Source of the DNA: CAVSUZ01 sp963791885
GTDB lineage: Bacteria > Pseudomonadota > Alphaproteobacteria > Acetobacterales > Acetobacteraceae
NCBI GenBank assembly: GCA_963791885.1
Contig: CAWBUL010000008.1
Coordinates: forward strand, 124,001 to 188,000
DNA length: 64,000 nucleotides
Direction of reading: 5' to 3'
This document shows, one piece after another, positions 43,383 through 52,150 of the stretch (its first letter is position 1; every line of letters begins with the position of its first letter). Made by a program: the position numbers and the translations under genes. The notes beneath the pieces are model-generated. The model was not told the DNA's origin, did not search any database, and saw only the letters and a program-made list of their open reading frames with translations.

Positions 43383-44378
43383 GTGACCCCTCCGGATACA
43401 GCCCGCGCGCATCCCCTGTCCCAGCTCATGCTGGTGCCGTGGGCGGGCGTCCTGGTTGCGCTGATCGTCATCGCCGCGGCCATCAGCGTGGCCTCGCCGT
43501 ACTTCCTGACCGCCTCGAACATCCTCGGCAACGTCGCAGTCTATTTCTCCTGGATCTGCATCGCCGGGTTCGGAGAGGCGGTGGTGATGATCGGCGGCGG
43601 ACTCGATCTCTCCGTTGGATCCATCATGGGCCTGGCCGGCATGCTGTCGACGATGGTGCTGGCGGGCGGGGGAGGGGTGGTTGCCGCCCTTCTGGCCGGC
43701 CTCGCCGCGGGCGCCGCCGTCGGCGCGTGCAACGCGCTGGCGATAACGCGCATCCGCCTCAACCCCTTCATCGCCACCCTCGGCTCGCTCAGCATCGTGC
43801 GCGGGTTGACCTACGGTATCGTCTCGGGCGCCGCCGTGACCCCGCCGGACGACCCTGCTGGCCACATCTTCGCCGCCTTGGGCACGGCCACGGTATGGCT
43901 GGTCCCTCTCCCCGTGCTGATCATGCTGGTGATCGGCGCGGCGCTGACCGTGCTGATGAATCAGACGCCGCTCGGCCGTCACATCTATGCCGTTGGAGGC
44001 AATGAACCGGCCGCCCGTCTGCTCGGCCTGAAGGTCGAGCGCACGAAGCTGATCATGTACATCCTCTCCGGCGTGCTCTCCGCGCTCGGCGGTATCCTGC
44101 TCTCCGCGAAGGCAGGCACGGCGCTGCCGGATGCCGCCACCGGATACGAATTGCAGGTGATTGCCGCGGTCATCATCGGCGGCACCAGCCTCTATGGTGG
44201 CCGCGGCACCATTCCCGGCGTTTTGATCGGCGCGGCTTTGCTGGGTGTGATCAATAACGGGATCGTGCTGCTCGGCTTGGCCGGGTATTGGCAGGAACTG
44301 ATCACCGGCGTTGTCATCGGCGCCGCGGCAACGCTTGATGTCGTGCGACAGCGGCTGGAATCACAGCGACGGGTCTAA
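43383..44378 (+). CDS. Ribose/fructose-type sugar ABC permease (RbsC/FrcC-like)
   Basis: Inner-membrane protein of 331 residues with eight to ten hydrophobic segments. AGFGEAVVMIGGGLDLSVGSIMGLAGML is the conserved block of this permease family, and LNPFIATLGSLSIVRGLTYGI and VIIGGTSLYGGRGTIPGVLIGA are equally typical. The start is GTG 43383. The binding-protein gene follows 19 bp later and an ATPase gene comes after a repeat element; these three genes form one importer. The permease lies just after the palindromic element. Confidence 0.92.
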   Translation: MTPPDTARAHPLSQLMLVPWAGVLVALIVIAAAISVASPYFLTASNILGNVAVYFSWICIAGFGEAVVMIGGGLDLSVGSIMGLAGMLSTMVLAGGGGVVAALLAGLAAGAAVGACNALAITRIRLNPFIATLGSLSIVRGLTYGIVSGAAVTPPDDPAGHIFAALGTATVWLVPLPVLIMLVIGAALTVLMNQTPLGRHIYAVGGNEPAARLLGLKVERTKLIMYILSGVLSALGGILLSAKAGTALPDAATGYELQVIAAVIIGGTSLYGGRGTIPGVLIGAALLGVINNGIVLLGLAGYWQELITGVVIGAAATLDVVRQRLESQRRV

Positions 44379-44397
44379 CAACCAGGAGGAAGCATCA

Positions 44398-45414
44398 ATG
44401 CCGAAATCGCTGCACGTGACGCGCCGGACCGTACTGGCCGGTGCCGCAGCCGGCGCACTCGCGAGGCCTTACATCGCTCGCGCCGCCAAACTCTCTATCG
44501 CGGTGATTCCAAAATCACTCGACAATCCGGTTTTCTACTACGCCCATTACGGCGCCGATCAGCGTGCGAAGGAACTCGGGGACGTGGACGTGATGTGGAC
44601 CGCGTCTGCTACGTCCGATGCGAACCAGGAGGCACAGGTTCTGTCCGGCTTGGTTGCGCGGCACGTGAATGGCATGGCGGTGGACGCCAACGCACCACAG
44701 CCGCTGATGGCACCCATCGCCCAGGCGGTCGCACAGGGGATGAAAGTCATCACCTGGGATTCCGACGTCCCTGGCAGCAAGCGCCAGCTCTTCTATGGCG
44801 TGGACAGTCTCGCGATGGGCCGCACCCTGGCCCAGCAGACGGTGAAGTTCATGGGCACCTCGGGTACCGTCATTCTGGTCAGCGGCGGCCCTGGCGCGAC
44901 GAATCTGAACGCGCGGCTGAGGGGTGCCGTCACCGAGCTGAAAAAACACCCCAACATCAAAACGCTGGGCCCGTTCTTCCACGACGACGATCTGGTGAAA
45001 GCCCAACAGCTCACCAACAACCTGCTCGTCTCTCACCCTGACGCCGGCGCAATCCTGATGGTTGCGGGCGTTCCTTTCTTCGGCAAGGTCAGCGCGCTGC
45101 CCGAAGTGGTAAAGAACAAGGGCAAGGTGAAGATCATCACCACCGACGTGCTGCAGCCCGAATTGCCGTACGTGAAGGACGGCTACGTGCAGGCGCTGGT
45201 CGGCCAGGACTATTGGGGCTGGGGCTACCAGACCGTCTCCATCCTTCACAACCTGCTCACGCAGAAGACCTGCCACTATCCCATGCTCGTGCCGCAGGCC
45301 ATGCCGGTCGTCACCTCCGAGAATGTCGATCAGTGGATCGCCAATTGGCAGCAGGCGAGCACACCGGCGGGCGCCGCCGAAGCGTTCAAGGAGGCGCCGC
45401 TTGGCTGCATGTAG
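44398..45414 (+). CDS. Sugar ABC transporter substrate-binding protein (ribose/galactose type)
   Basis: Periplasmic receptor of 338 residues with an AGGAGGA ribosome site. The twin-arginine-like signal is TRRTVLAGAAAGAL. The mature part has IAVIPKSLDNPVFYYAHYGA, MAVDANAPQPLMAPIAQAVAQGMKVITWDSDV and LFYGVDSLAMGRTLAQQ, all diagnostic of the periplasmic-binding-protein 4 (RbsB) fold. The gene order permease, receptor, ATPase is like FrcC-FrcB-FrcA but shuffled. The sugar is unknown. Confidence 0.92.
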   Translation: MPKSLHVTRRTVLAGAAAGALARPYIARAAKLSIAVIPKSLDNPVFYYAHYGADQRAKELGDVDVMWTASATSDANQEAQVLSGLVARHVNGMAVDANAPQPLMAPIAQAVAQGMKVITWDSDVPGSKRQLFYGVDSLAMGRTLAQQTVKFMGTSGTVILVSGGPGATNLNARLRGAVTELKKHPNIKTLGPFFHDDDLVKAQQLTNNLLVSHPDAGAILMVAGVPFFGKVSALPEVVKNKGKVKIITTDVLQPELPYVKDGYVQALVGQDYWGWGYQTVSILHNLLTQKTCHYPMLVPQAMPVVTSENVDQWIANWQQASTPAGAAEAFKEAPLGCM

Positions 45415-45423
45415 ACCCTATTC

Positions 45424-45480
45424 TGTCATTGCGAGGCCCGCGTAGCGGGCCGCGGCAATCTCGTGGTCGGGACGCACGAA
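45424..45480. repeat. Dispersed intergenic palindromic repeat, copy 1
   Basis: GTCATTGCGAGG followed by a perfect hairpin GGCCCGC-GTA-GCGGGCC and then CGGCAATCTCGTGGTCGGGACGCACGAA. The outer ATTGC and GCAAT also pair. A second, diverged copy stands at 51972-52030 in this window (same opening GTCATTGCGAGG and same GCAATCTCGTGGTC closing). CATTGCGAG...GCAAT elements are a widespread class of intergenic repeats in bacteria. This copy separates the receptor gene from its ATPase. Confidence 0.82.
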
Positions 45481-45487
45481 AGAGCCG

Positions 45488-46247
45488 ATGAAGTCAGCCC
45501 ATCCTCGAACTCCACGGCATCATCAAACACTATGGCCCCGTCCACGCGCTGGACGGGGTCTCCTTCCACTTGAACGAAGGTGAAATCGTCGGCCTGGTCG
45601 GCGACAACGGAGCCGGCAAATCCACCCTGGTGAAGGTGATGTCCGGGGCCGTACAGCCCGACGCCGGCACGATCCGCTTCGCCGGGCAGGATGTGCGCAT
45701 CGCCTCGCCCGCCGAAGCGCGGGAGATCGGGATCGAGACCGTATATCAGGACCTCGCGGTCGTGCCGCAACTCGACGTTGAGGCAAACCTGTTCCTCGGT
45801 CGCGAAATCACCGGCACGCACTGGTGGAACTGCTGGAAGCTGGACAAGACCACGATGCGCCGCGTCGCGCGGGAACATGTCGCCTCGTTGCAGGTGGGTC
45901 TCCACTCGGTTCGGCAATCCGTTGGCCTGCTCTCCGGCGGACAGCGTCAGAGCGTGGCCGTCGCACGCGCCATTTCCTGGGGACGCAAGGTCGTCATCAT
46001 GGACGAACCCACCGCCGCGCTCGGCGTGCGCGAATCGCGCGGCGTGCTCGACCTGATCTGCCGCGCGCGTGACCGCGGCATCGCGGTGGTGCTCATCAGC
46101 CACAACATCCCGCAGGTGTTCGAAATCGCCGACCGGATTTTCATCATGCGCCACGGCCATCAGGTGGGCGATCTGCGCACGGCGGACGCGCACATGAACG
46201 ACGTCTTGGGACTGATTACCGGAGTATCCGTCGCTCAGATCGGATGA
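45488..46247 (+). pseudogene. Sugar ABC transporter ATP-binding protein (FrcA-like), frameshift at second codon
   Basis: Single-domain ATPase of about 250 residues. Coding is obvious from PILELHGIIKHYGPVHALDG through Walker A GDNGAGKST, signature LLSGGQRQSVAVARA, Walker B VVIMDEPTAAL and switch His in VLISHNIPQVFE. In that frame a TGA stands right before the homology and the ATG at 45488 is one base out. Dropping one A from AA at 45491-45492 gives MSQPILELHG, a normal start. The first initiation codon in the intact frame is TTG 45570, which would lose the first strands. The frame repair is an inference. Confidence 0.8.
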
Positions 46248-46867
46248 CGCGGGGCGCGCCAGCGGTGCCACGCGAACCGCGCCAGTACCAGCACGATCCC
46301 GGCGGCCACCACGTAATCCGCATAATGGAACACAGTATGCAGCCGCGGATCACTGGCCCATGCCTGTCCCAGCTTCATGCCCGCGAACACAAGCGCGAAG
46401 CACCACGGCCACGAGCCGATGAATGTATAGATATGAAATCGTAGCCGATGCATCCCCACCATACCGGCAGGGAACGCGATGAACGTCCGCACCACCGGCA
46501 GCAGCCGCGCGATCAGCACAGCAAGCCTGCCGAACCGCGCAAAGAACCGGTCTGCATGCAACAGGTCCTGGTGCGTGATCAGGAAAATCCAGCCCCAGCG
46601 CTCGGCGATCGGACGCCCGCCATAGCGCCCGATCTCGTACGCAATCTCTGATCCGATATTGCAGCCGATTGCCGCAACGGTTGCCGCCACAAACAGATTC
46701 ATCTGTCCGCGTGAAACCATATACCCCGCGAACGGCAGGATGATTTCCGACGGCAGCGGGATACAGGCTGACTCGATTGCCATCAGCCCGCACAGGCCAG
46801 CATATCCCGCGCGGCTCAGGATAGTCGTGATGACCTGAGCGATCAGGCCGGCGACGCTGGAGTGCAT
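46235..46867 (-). CDS. DedA family membrane protein
   Basis: Protein of 210 residues with five or six membrane segments. MAIESACIPLPSEIILPFAGYM carries the conserved E-x(n)-P-x-P-E element, and FARFGRLAVLIARLLPVVRTFIAFPAGMVGM holds the R-(F/L)-(I/L)-P-x(2)-R-T block of DedA proteins, which are flippases for undecaprenyl-phosphate and related lipids. The 3' end overlaps the convergent ATPase gene by 13 bp. pal is the next gene upstream on the same strand. Confidence 0.92.
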   Translation of the reverse strand: MHSSVAGLIAQVITTILSRAGYAGLCGLMAIESACIPLPSEIILPFAGYMVSRGQMNLFVAATVAAIGCNIGSEIAYEIGRYGGRPIAERWGWIFLITHQDLLHADRFFARFGRLAVLIARLLPVVRTFIAFPAGMVGMHRLRFHIYTFIGSWPWCFALVFAGMKLGQAWASDPRLHTVFHYADYVVAAGIVLVLARFAWHRWRAPRHPI

Positions 46868-46927
46868 GGGCGCTCACGGGACGCGGTCGTATCCGGCCCG
46901 CGTCCCCGAGTGACGAACGACGGACGC

Positions 46928-47416
46928 TTAGCTGCCAGACACAGACGTGATCGCGTTACGGTTCTGCGCCCAGGCCTGCTCGTCATCACCCAGCGCCGTC
47001 GGCCGATCCTTGCCGTAGCTGATGGTCTGGATCCGGGACGCATCGATGCCGCGCGCGACCAGATAGTCCTTCGCCGCGTTGGCGCGACGCTGACCCAGAG
47101 CCAAATTGTATTCCTCTGTGCCGCGGTCGTCGGCGTTGCCGGCCACCAGCACGCGGACGTTGGGGTAGCGCTGTAGCCAGGCCGCCTGACGATCCAGCGT
47201 CGCCTGAGCGTCGGACGACAAGGTCGATTGATTGAACGCAAAGAACACCCGGTCGCCTACATTAGCGACAAGATCTTCTTCACTTCCCGGCACCGGGCCG
47301 GCCGGAGTCGCTGCCGCGCCAGCACCTGTGTTGGTGCCTGTCGTCGCGGGATGATTGTTGGAACACGCCGCGAGCAGGGCGACGGCGGCGAGCGCACCGG
47401 CTATCTTCATGTTCAT
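46928..47416 (-). CDS. pal: Peptidoglycan-associated lipoprotein (Pal/OmpA family)
   Basis: Outer-membrane lipoprotein of 162 residues from ATG 47416 (or ATG 47410). The signal peptide ends in a lipobox (LLAAC). A flexible Thr/Gly/Ala-rich linker follows, then the OmpA-like peptidoglycan-binding domain: RVFFAFNQSTLSSDAQATLDRQAAWLQRYPNV, VLVAGNADDRGTEEYNLALGQRRANAAKDYL and IQTISYGKDRP. Pal links the outer membrane to the cell wall and normally works with TolB. Here it stands outside a tol operon, next to dedA. Confidence 0.9.
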   Translation of the reverse strand: MNMKIAGALAAVALLAACSNNHPATTGTNTGAGAAATPAGPVPGSEEDLVANVGDRVFFAFNQSTLSSDAQATLDRQAAWLQRYPNVRVLVAGNADDRGTEEYNLALGQRRANAAKDYLVARGIDASRIQTISYGKDRPTALGDDEQAWAQNRNAITSVSGS

Positions 47417-47578
47417 GAGCGTTGATCCCCGAATGGGTGCAGGCAATGGGCATGGCAGCACGCCGCGCCACATCTGGCCCGGCGAACCGCGCCGCGCTTA
47501 GCCCGAGGCCGCTGGCACCGTCAAGGCAGTGGGACCGCGTAACGGCGCTGTGATGAGGGATGGAGCCTTTTCGCTACA

Positions 47579-48364
47579 TCACATCGTCGTCTGCATGTCG
47601 CCATCAACCGAAATGGCCTGGCCGCTGATGGTCACGCCGAACGGGCTCGCCAGATAGAGCGCCATGTTCGCGATGTCCTGCTGGGTGACGAAACACCGCA
47701 GGCTGGTCGTGCCAACGGTACGCTCCGTCATCTCGTTCTCCGAAATCCGCGCTGCCTCCGCTTTCGCCTTGATCACGGCGCGAATGCGCGGTCCGTCCAC
47801 CGGCCCGGGCAAAATAGCGTTCACGCGAATCCCATCCGGTCCCAACTCGATTGATAGCGATTTGGTAAATCCGATCACGCCCCACTTCGCAGCCGAATAT
47901 GGCGCGCGCAGCGGGAAGCCGAACCGTCCTGCGGCCGAGGACAGGTTGATCACCGCACCGCCGCCCGCCCGGCGCAGATGCGGGATGGCGCGCCGCGCGC
48001 AATGGAACATGCTCGCGAGATCGACCCGTAGCGTCGCGTCCAGCCCTGCCGGATCGACATCTTCCACCAATGCCGTCGGCCCCGCGATGCCCGCATTGTT
48101 GACCAGCACATCGAGACCGCCGAGCGCATTCGCCGCCGCATCGACGAACGCCTCACACTCAGCAGCCACACCGGCATCGGCGCGCATCTTGGGATAGGGA
48201 CAGTTAGCGAGCGCCGCTTCATCCACGTCGGAGACGAACACCTGCGCGCCGCATGTCGCGAAACTGTCCGCCATCACGCGGCCGATGCCGCCCGCGCCCG
48301 CAGAGATCGCCACCCGCAGGCCGCTAAGATCGACCGTCAGAGGTGTCCGCGCGCCGGTGATCAT
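47579..48364 (-). CDS. Short-chain dehydrogenase/reductase
   Basis: Classical SDR of 261 residues. The coenzyme site is AISAGAGGIGRVMADSF, where the usual V-T-G is replaced by I-S-A. NNAGIAG is present, with Ser in NLSSAAG and the catalytic Tyr-Lys in PYSAAKWGVIGF. ISVDGDMQTTM at the C-terminus is usual. ATG 48364 overlaps the purB stop (ATGA), so the two are translationally coupled. The substrate is unknown. Confidence 0.92.
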   Translation of the reverse strand: MITGARTPLTVDLSGLRVAISAGAGGIGRVMADSFATCGAQVFVSDVDEAALANCPYPKMRADAGVAAECEAFVDAAANALGGLDVLVNNAGIAGPTALVEDVDPAGLDATLRVDLASMFHCARRAIPHLRRAGGGAVINLSSAAGRFGFPLRAPYSAAKWGVIGFTKSLSIELGPDGIRVNAILPGPVDGPRIRAVIKAKAEAARISENEMTERTVGTTSLRCFVTQQDIANMALYLASPFGVTISGQAISVDGDMQTTM

Positions 48365-49737
48365 GATGCATGCTCTCCCTGCTTCGGTCCCGCTTCGCCG
48401 AACACGCGCTGGAAGATGCGGTCGACTTCCCGCGGGTGCAGCGCCGGGTCCATCGCTTGGTCGATGTCCTTGGCCGACACGCGGCCCGCAATCTCCGGAT
48501 CGGCCAGCAGCCGCTGCTTGAAACTTAGCGCGCCGGAGTGCGCCGAGGACTGTCCTAAGGACTGCCAGGTCTCCATCGCATGGCGCTGCACCAGTCGATA
48601 CGCGTCCTCCCGCAGGATGCCGGCCCGTGTCAGCGCCAGCAGCACCTCGCCCGAATGCACCACGCCGCCCAGCGCCTCCAAATTCGCTGCCATCCGCTCG
48701 GGATAAATCGTCAGCCGCTGCATCATCCCCGCCAGCCGCGCCAGCGCGAAATCCAGCGCGATGGTTGCATCCGGCGCGATCACCCGCTCCACCGATGAAT
48801 GACTGATATCGCGCTCATGCCACAGCGTCACGTTTTCCAGCGCCGGCACCGCCGTCGCGCGGACCACCCGCGCCAGCCCCGTCAGATTCTCTGACAACAC
48901 CGGATTGCGCTTGTGCGGCATGGCCGAGGAGCCCTTCTGGCCTGGATTGAAGAACTCCTCCGCTTCCCGCACCTCACTGCGCTGCAGATGCCGCACCTCC
49001 GTCGCCAGGCGCTCGATCCCGCTCGCGATCACCGCGAGCGTGCAGAAGAACGCCGCATGCCGATCACGAGGAATCACCTGCGTCGAAACCGGTTCGACGC
49101 TCAACCCCAGCCGCTCGGCGACGAATTCCTCAACGCGCGGATCGAGATGCGCGAACGTGCCGACTGCGCCGCTGATCGCCGCCACCGCGATCTCCGCCCG
49201 CGCCGCAACCAGCCGCGCTCGGTCCCGGGCAAACTCCGCATAATGCCCGGCCAGTTTGATCCCGAACGTCGTCGGCTCGGCATGGATGCCGTGGCTCCGC
49301 CCAATCGTCAGCGTGTGCTTGTGCTCGAACGCGCGCACCTTCAGCGCCGCCAGCACGTCATCGATGTCCCGCAGCAGCAGATCCGCCGCCTGCGTCAACT
49401 GCACCGAAAGACATGTGTCCAGCACATCCGACGATGTCATGCCCTGATGCAGGAACCGGCTATCTGGACCGATCAACTCCGCGAGCCATGTCAGAAACGC
49501 GATCACGTCATGGCGCGTTTCGCGCTCGATGGCATCGATGCGGGCGATATCCTCCGGTCCAATCGTCGCGACCTTAGCATCCCCTCGCGCGCGGATGGTG
49601 CGCGCGGCGTCTTGCGGAATATCCCCCACGCGGGCCATGCCTTCAGCCGCCAGGGCTTCGATCTCGAACCAGATTCGATAGCGATTTTCCGGCGCCCAGA
49701 TGCCGGCCATTTCAGGGCGGGAGTAGCGAGGGACCAT
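48361..49737 (-). CDS. purB: Adenylosuccinate lyase
   Basis: Purine-synthesis enzyme of 458 residues from ATG 49737 (MVPRYSRPEMAGIWAPENRY). Visible family blocks are HDVIAFLTWLAELIG, FLHQGMTSSDVLDTCLSVQL, GRSHGIHAEPTTFGIKLAG with the catalytic His, and the fumarase-superfamily signature GSSAMPHKRNPVLSENL with the catalytic Ser loop. ERDISHSSVERV is also typical. It cleaves adenylosuccinate to AMP and SAICAR to AICAR. Its first codon is 52 bp from the divergent TerC gene. Confidence 0.96.
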   Translation of the reverse strand: MVPRYSRPEMAGIWAPENRYRIWFEIEALAAEGMARVGDIPQDAARTIRARGDAKVATIGPEDIARIDAIERETRHDVIAFLTWLAELIGPDSRFLHQGMTSSDVLDTCLSVQLTQAADLLLRDIDDVLAALKVRAFEHKHTLTIGRSHGIHAEPTTFGIKLAGHYAEFARDRARLVAARAEIAVAAISGAVGTFAHLDPRVEEFVAERLGLSVEPVSTQVIPRDRHAAFFCTLAVIASGIERLATEVRHLQRSEVREAEEFFNPGQKGSSAMPHKRNPVLSENLTGLARVVRATAVPALENVTLWHERDISHSSVERVIAPDATIALDFALARLAGMMQRLTIYPERMAANLEALGGVVHSGEVLLALTRAGILREDAYRLVQRHAMETWQSLGQSSAHSGALSFKQRLLADPEIAGRVSAKDIDQAMDPALHPREVDRIFQRVFGEAGPKQGEHAS

Positions 49738-49788
49738 CGACGTGCGAGTAAACCCGGGCGCCCAAAGAAGGCAAGCGAGAAGGCAAGC

Positions 49789-50379
49789 ATGCCGCATTGG
49801 CTGACCCACGATCTGGCCGCTCTGGCTCAGGTCGTGCTGATCGATATTACACTCGCCGGCGATAACGCGGTCGTGGTGGGCCTGGCCGTCGCCGGACTGC
49901 CTGCCGCCAAGCGCCGCACCGCCATCCTGCTCGGTGTTGGCGGCGCGACGGTGATCCGCATCGGCTTCGGCCTCATGGCCCTCAAGCTCCTGCAGATCCT
50001 CGGCCTGCTCCTCGCTGGCGGATTGCTCCTCCTTTGGGTGGCGTGGCGCATGTCCCGCGAACTTCGTCGCAAGCACCGCGAGAGCAGCACCCCTGCCCAT
50101 AAGACTCTGCTCCAGGCCATGATTCAGATCGTCCTAGCCGACGTGTCCATGAGCCTGGACAACGTCCTCGCCGTCGCCGGAGCCGCGGCCGACACGCCCT
50201 GGGTTCTCGTCACCGGCCTGCTTCTCTCCATCGCATTGATGGGCTTTGCCGCCAATTTGCTTGCCCGCGTCATCGAGCGCCAACGCTGGATCGCCTGGGC
50301 CGGCTTGCTCGTCGTGGTGTTCGTCGCGCTCAAGATGATCTGGGAAGGTTCGCACCAGGTGGCACACGTAATGGGTTGA
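49789..50379 (+). CDS. TerC-family integral membrane protein (YjbE type)
   Basis: Protein of 196 residues with seven predicted membrane segments. The conserved TerC acidic motifs are in IDITLAGDNAVVVGLAV near the N-terminus and LADVSMSLDNVLAVAGAA in the middle, both containing the D-N pair thought to bind metal. The family exports or handles manganese and other metals (MeeF/YkoY/YceF type). It is divergent from purB and precedes a sulfatase gene in the same direction; a link between them is not evident. Confidence 0.9.
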   Translation: MPHWLTHDLAALAQVVLIDITLAGDNAVVVGLAVAGLPAAKRRTAILLGVGGATVIRIGFGLMALKLLQILGLLLAGGLLLLWVAWRMSRELRRKHRESSTPAHKTLLQAMIQIVLADVSMSLDNVLAVAGAAADTPWVLVTGLLLSIALMGFAANLLARVIERQRWIAWAGLLVVVFVALKMIWEGSHQVAHVMG

Positions 50380-50442
50380 GACGTTGGCACCCCTCGGCCA
50401 TGGCCCTAAACCATCGGCCGTCAGCAGAAGAAGGTAGGAAAC

Positions 50443-51957
50443 GTGCGGCTGATCTACGTTCTGTTCGATAGCCTCAACCGGCATGCCCTCAATTGCTATG
50501 GCGGGTCAGCCATCCCGACGCCGAACTTCGACGCACTTGCCGCGCGCTCGCTCGTGTTCGAAAACCACTATGTCGGCAGTCTCCCCTGCATGCCCGCACG
50601 GCGGGACATGCAGACCGGTCGCCTGAATTTCCTGCACCGCGGGTGGGGGCCGCTCGAGCCTTTCGACCACGCCTTCCCCGATCTCCTGCGCCAACGCGGC
50701 GTCTATTCCCATCTCATCACCGACCACTATCACTACTTCGAGGAAGGCGGCATCGGTCACCATGGCCGCTATTCGTCCTGGGAATTTTTCCGCGGCCAGG
50801 AGAAAGACAAATGGAAAGGCGTCGTGGACCCGCCGATGGAGCATCTGCGCGCCGAAATGCATCCCAGCCAGTTCGACCCGGATCGCGGGCCCAACTCCGC
50901 GCTCCCTTACGCGATCACCCGGCAATACATCCGCACGGAGGAGCAATTCCCGATCGCCCAATGCTTCACCGCCGCACTCGAATTTCTTGAAACCAACCGA
51001 TCCTCCGACAACTGGCTGCTCCAGGTCGAATGCTTCGATCCGCACGAGCCCTTCTTCGCCGCCGAGCGCTACCGCATCAAAACCGATTACCAGGGCCCCC
51101 TGCTCGACTGGCCCCGCTACGGACGCGCCGATTACCTGCTCGCCGAGGCAGCGGAACTCCGCGCCAATTACCACGCCCTTCTTTCAATGTGCGATGCGCA
51201 TCTCGACCGGCTGCTCGCCTGGCTGGATGCCGCCGACGCGTGGAAGGACACTGCGATCATCCTTTCGACCGATCACGGGCTGCTGCTAGGTGAGCATGAA
51301 TATTGGGGCAAGAACCGCCCGCCCTTCTTCAATGAAGTCGCGCACATCCCGCTGCTGATCCATCATCCTGCCGCGAAGCCCGGCCGCCGCCGGGCACTGA
51401 CCCAGACCATCGACCTGATGCCGAGCATCCTCGATCTGTTCGAAGCGCCGATCCCGCCGGAGGTGCGCGGCCACTCACTGCTGCCGCTGCTGACCGACGA
51501 TCAGCCGCTTCGTTCCGCCGCGCTGTTCGGTCAGTTCGGCGGCGCGACCAACATCACCGACGGACGCTTCGTTTGGCTGGTCTATCCGCCATCCGATCAG
51601 CCCGACCCGCTGTTTCACTACACGCTGATGCCAATGCACATGCGGAGCTTCTTCGAACCCGCCGAGATGGCTGCCGCGACGCTCCATCCGCCCTTCGATT
51701 TCACCCGCGGCATGCCCGTCCTTCAGGTCCCGATCATCAACGAAGCAGCCGGCAACATGCAGCGCCGCTATCCGCTGCTCGACGCGCACACCGTGCTTTA
51801 CGACCTCGCCACCGATCCAGGGCAAACGTCGCCCGCGACAGCACCGGCGGAGGAAGCACGGCTCCGTACCCTCATGACCGAGATCATGCGCGCCCATGAC
51901 GCACCACCCGAAGCATTCCGGAGGCTGGGAGTTTCGAGCGCGGCCGCTTCAGGCTGA
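50443..51957 (+). CDS. Sulfatase-family hydrolase
   Basis: Alkaline-phosphatase-superfamily protein of 504 residues starting at GTG 50443. The N-terminal VLFDSLNRHALNCYGG holds the first metal ligand Asp 9. SLPCMPARRDMQTGR provides C-x-P-x-R (Cys 49), the motif converted to formylglycine in type I sulfatases. FDPHEPFF and ILSTDHGLLLGEHEYWGKNRPPFF supply further metal and sulfate ligands. No signal peptide is visible, so it is probably cytoplasmic. Substrates could be sulfate or phosphonate monoesters. It lies directly upstream of the dispersed repeats and the dipeptide importer. Confidence 0.9.
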   Translation: MRLIYVLFDSLNRHALNCYGGSAIPTPNFDALAARSLVFENHYVGSLPCMPARRDMQTGRLNFLHRGWGPLEPFDHAFPDLLRQRGVYSHLITDHYHYFEEGGIGHHGRYSSWEFFRGQEKDKWKGVVDPPMEHLRAEMHPSQFDPDRGPNSALPYAITRQYIRTEEQFPIAQCFTAALEFLETNRSSDNWLLQVECFDPHEPFFAAERYRIKTDYQGPLLDWPRYGRADYLLAEAAELRANYHALLSMCDAHLDRLLAWLDAADAWKDTAIILSTDHGLLLGEHEYWGKNRPPFFNEVAHIPLLIHHPAAKPGRRRALTQTIDLMPSILDLFEAPIPPEVRGHSLLPLLTDDQPLRSAALFGQFGGATNITDGRFVWLVYPPSDQPDPLFHYTLMPMHMRSFFEPAEMAAATLHPPFDFTRGMPVLQVPIINEAAGNMQRRYPLLDAHTVLYDLATDPGQTSPATAPAEEARLRTLMTEIMRAHDAPPEAFRRLGVSSAAASG

Positions 51958-51971
51958 ATAGCAGTCCCCGC

Positions 51972-52030
51972 TGGTCATTGCGAGGAGCGCATAGCGCGAC
52001 GAAGCAATCTCGTGGTCCGGGCGTACGAAC
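51972..52030. repeat. Dispersed intergenic palindromic repeat, copy 2
   Basis: Begins GTCATTGCGAGGAGCGCATAGCGCGACG and ends GCAATCTCGTGGTCCGGGCGTACGAA. It shares its ends with copy 1 at 45424-45480 but has a different hairpin core (GCGC-ATA-GCGC). It lies between the sulfatase gene and the importer ATPase. Confidence 0.82.
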
Positions 52031-52060
52031 AACCGTATGCCCAATTCCGACGACGAAGCA

Positions 52061-52087
52061 CCTCTGCGTCCTCTGCGCCTCTGCGGT
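52061..52087. repeat. Short tandem CCTCTGCG motif
   Basis: CCTCTGCGT-CCTCTGCGC-CTCTGCGG: three near-identical 8-9-bp units next to dispersed repeat copy 2. Similar CTCTGCG strings are known as scattered repeats in many bacterial genomes. No gene is present in the 193 bp from 51958 to 52150; this repeat and copy 2 make up most of it. Confidence 0.7.
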
Positions 52088-52150
52088 AAACCTTCGTTCC
52101 CACGACACCGAGCCGCTTTGACCTTGGTCCTGTTCGTCAGGCCGCTGCAC

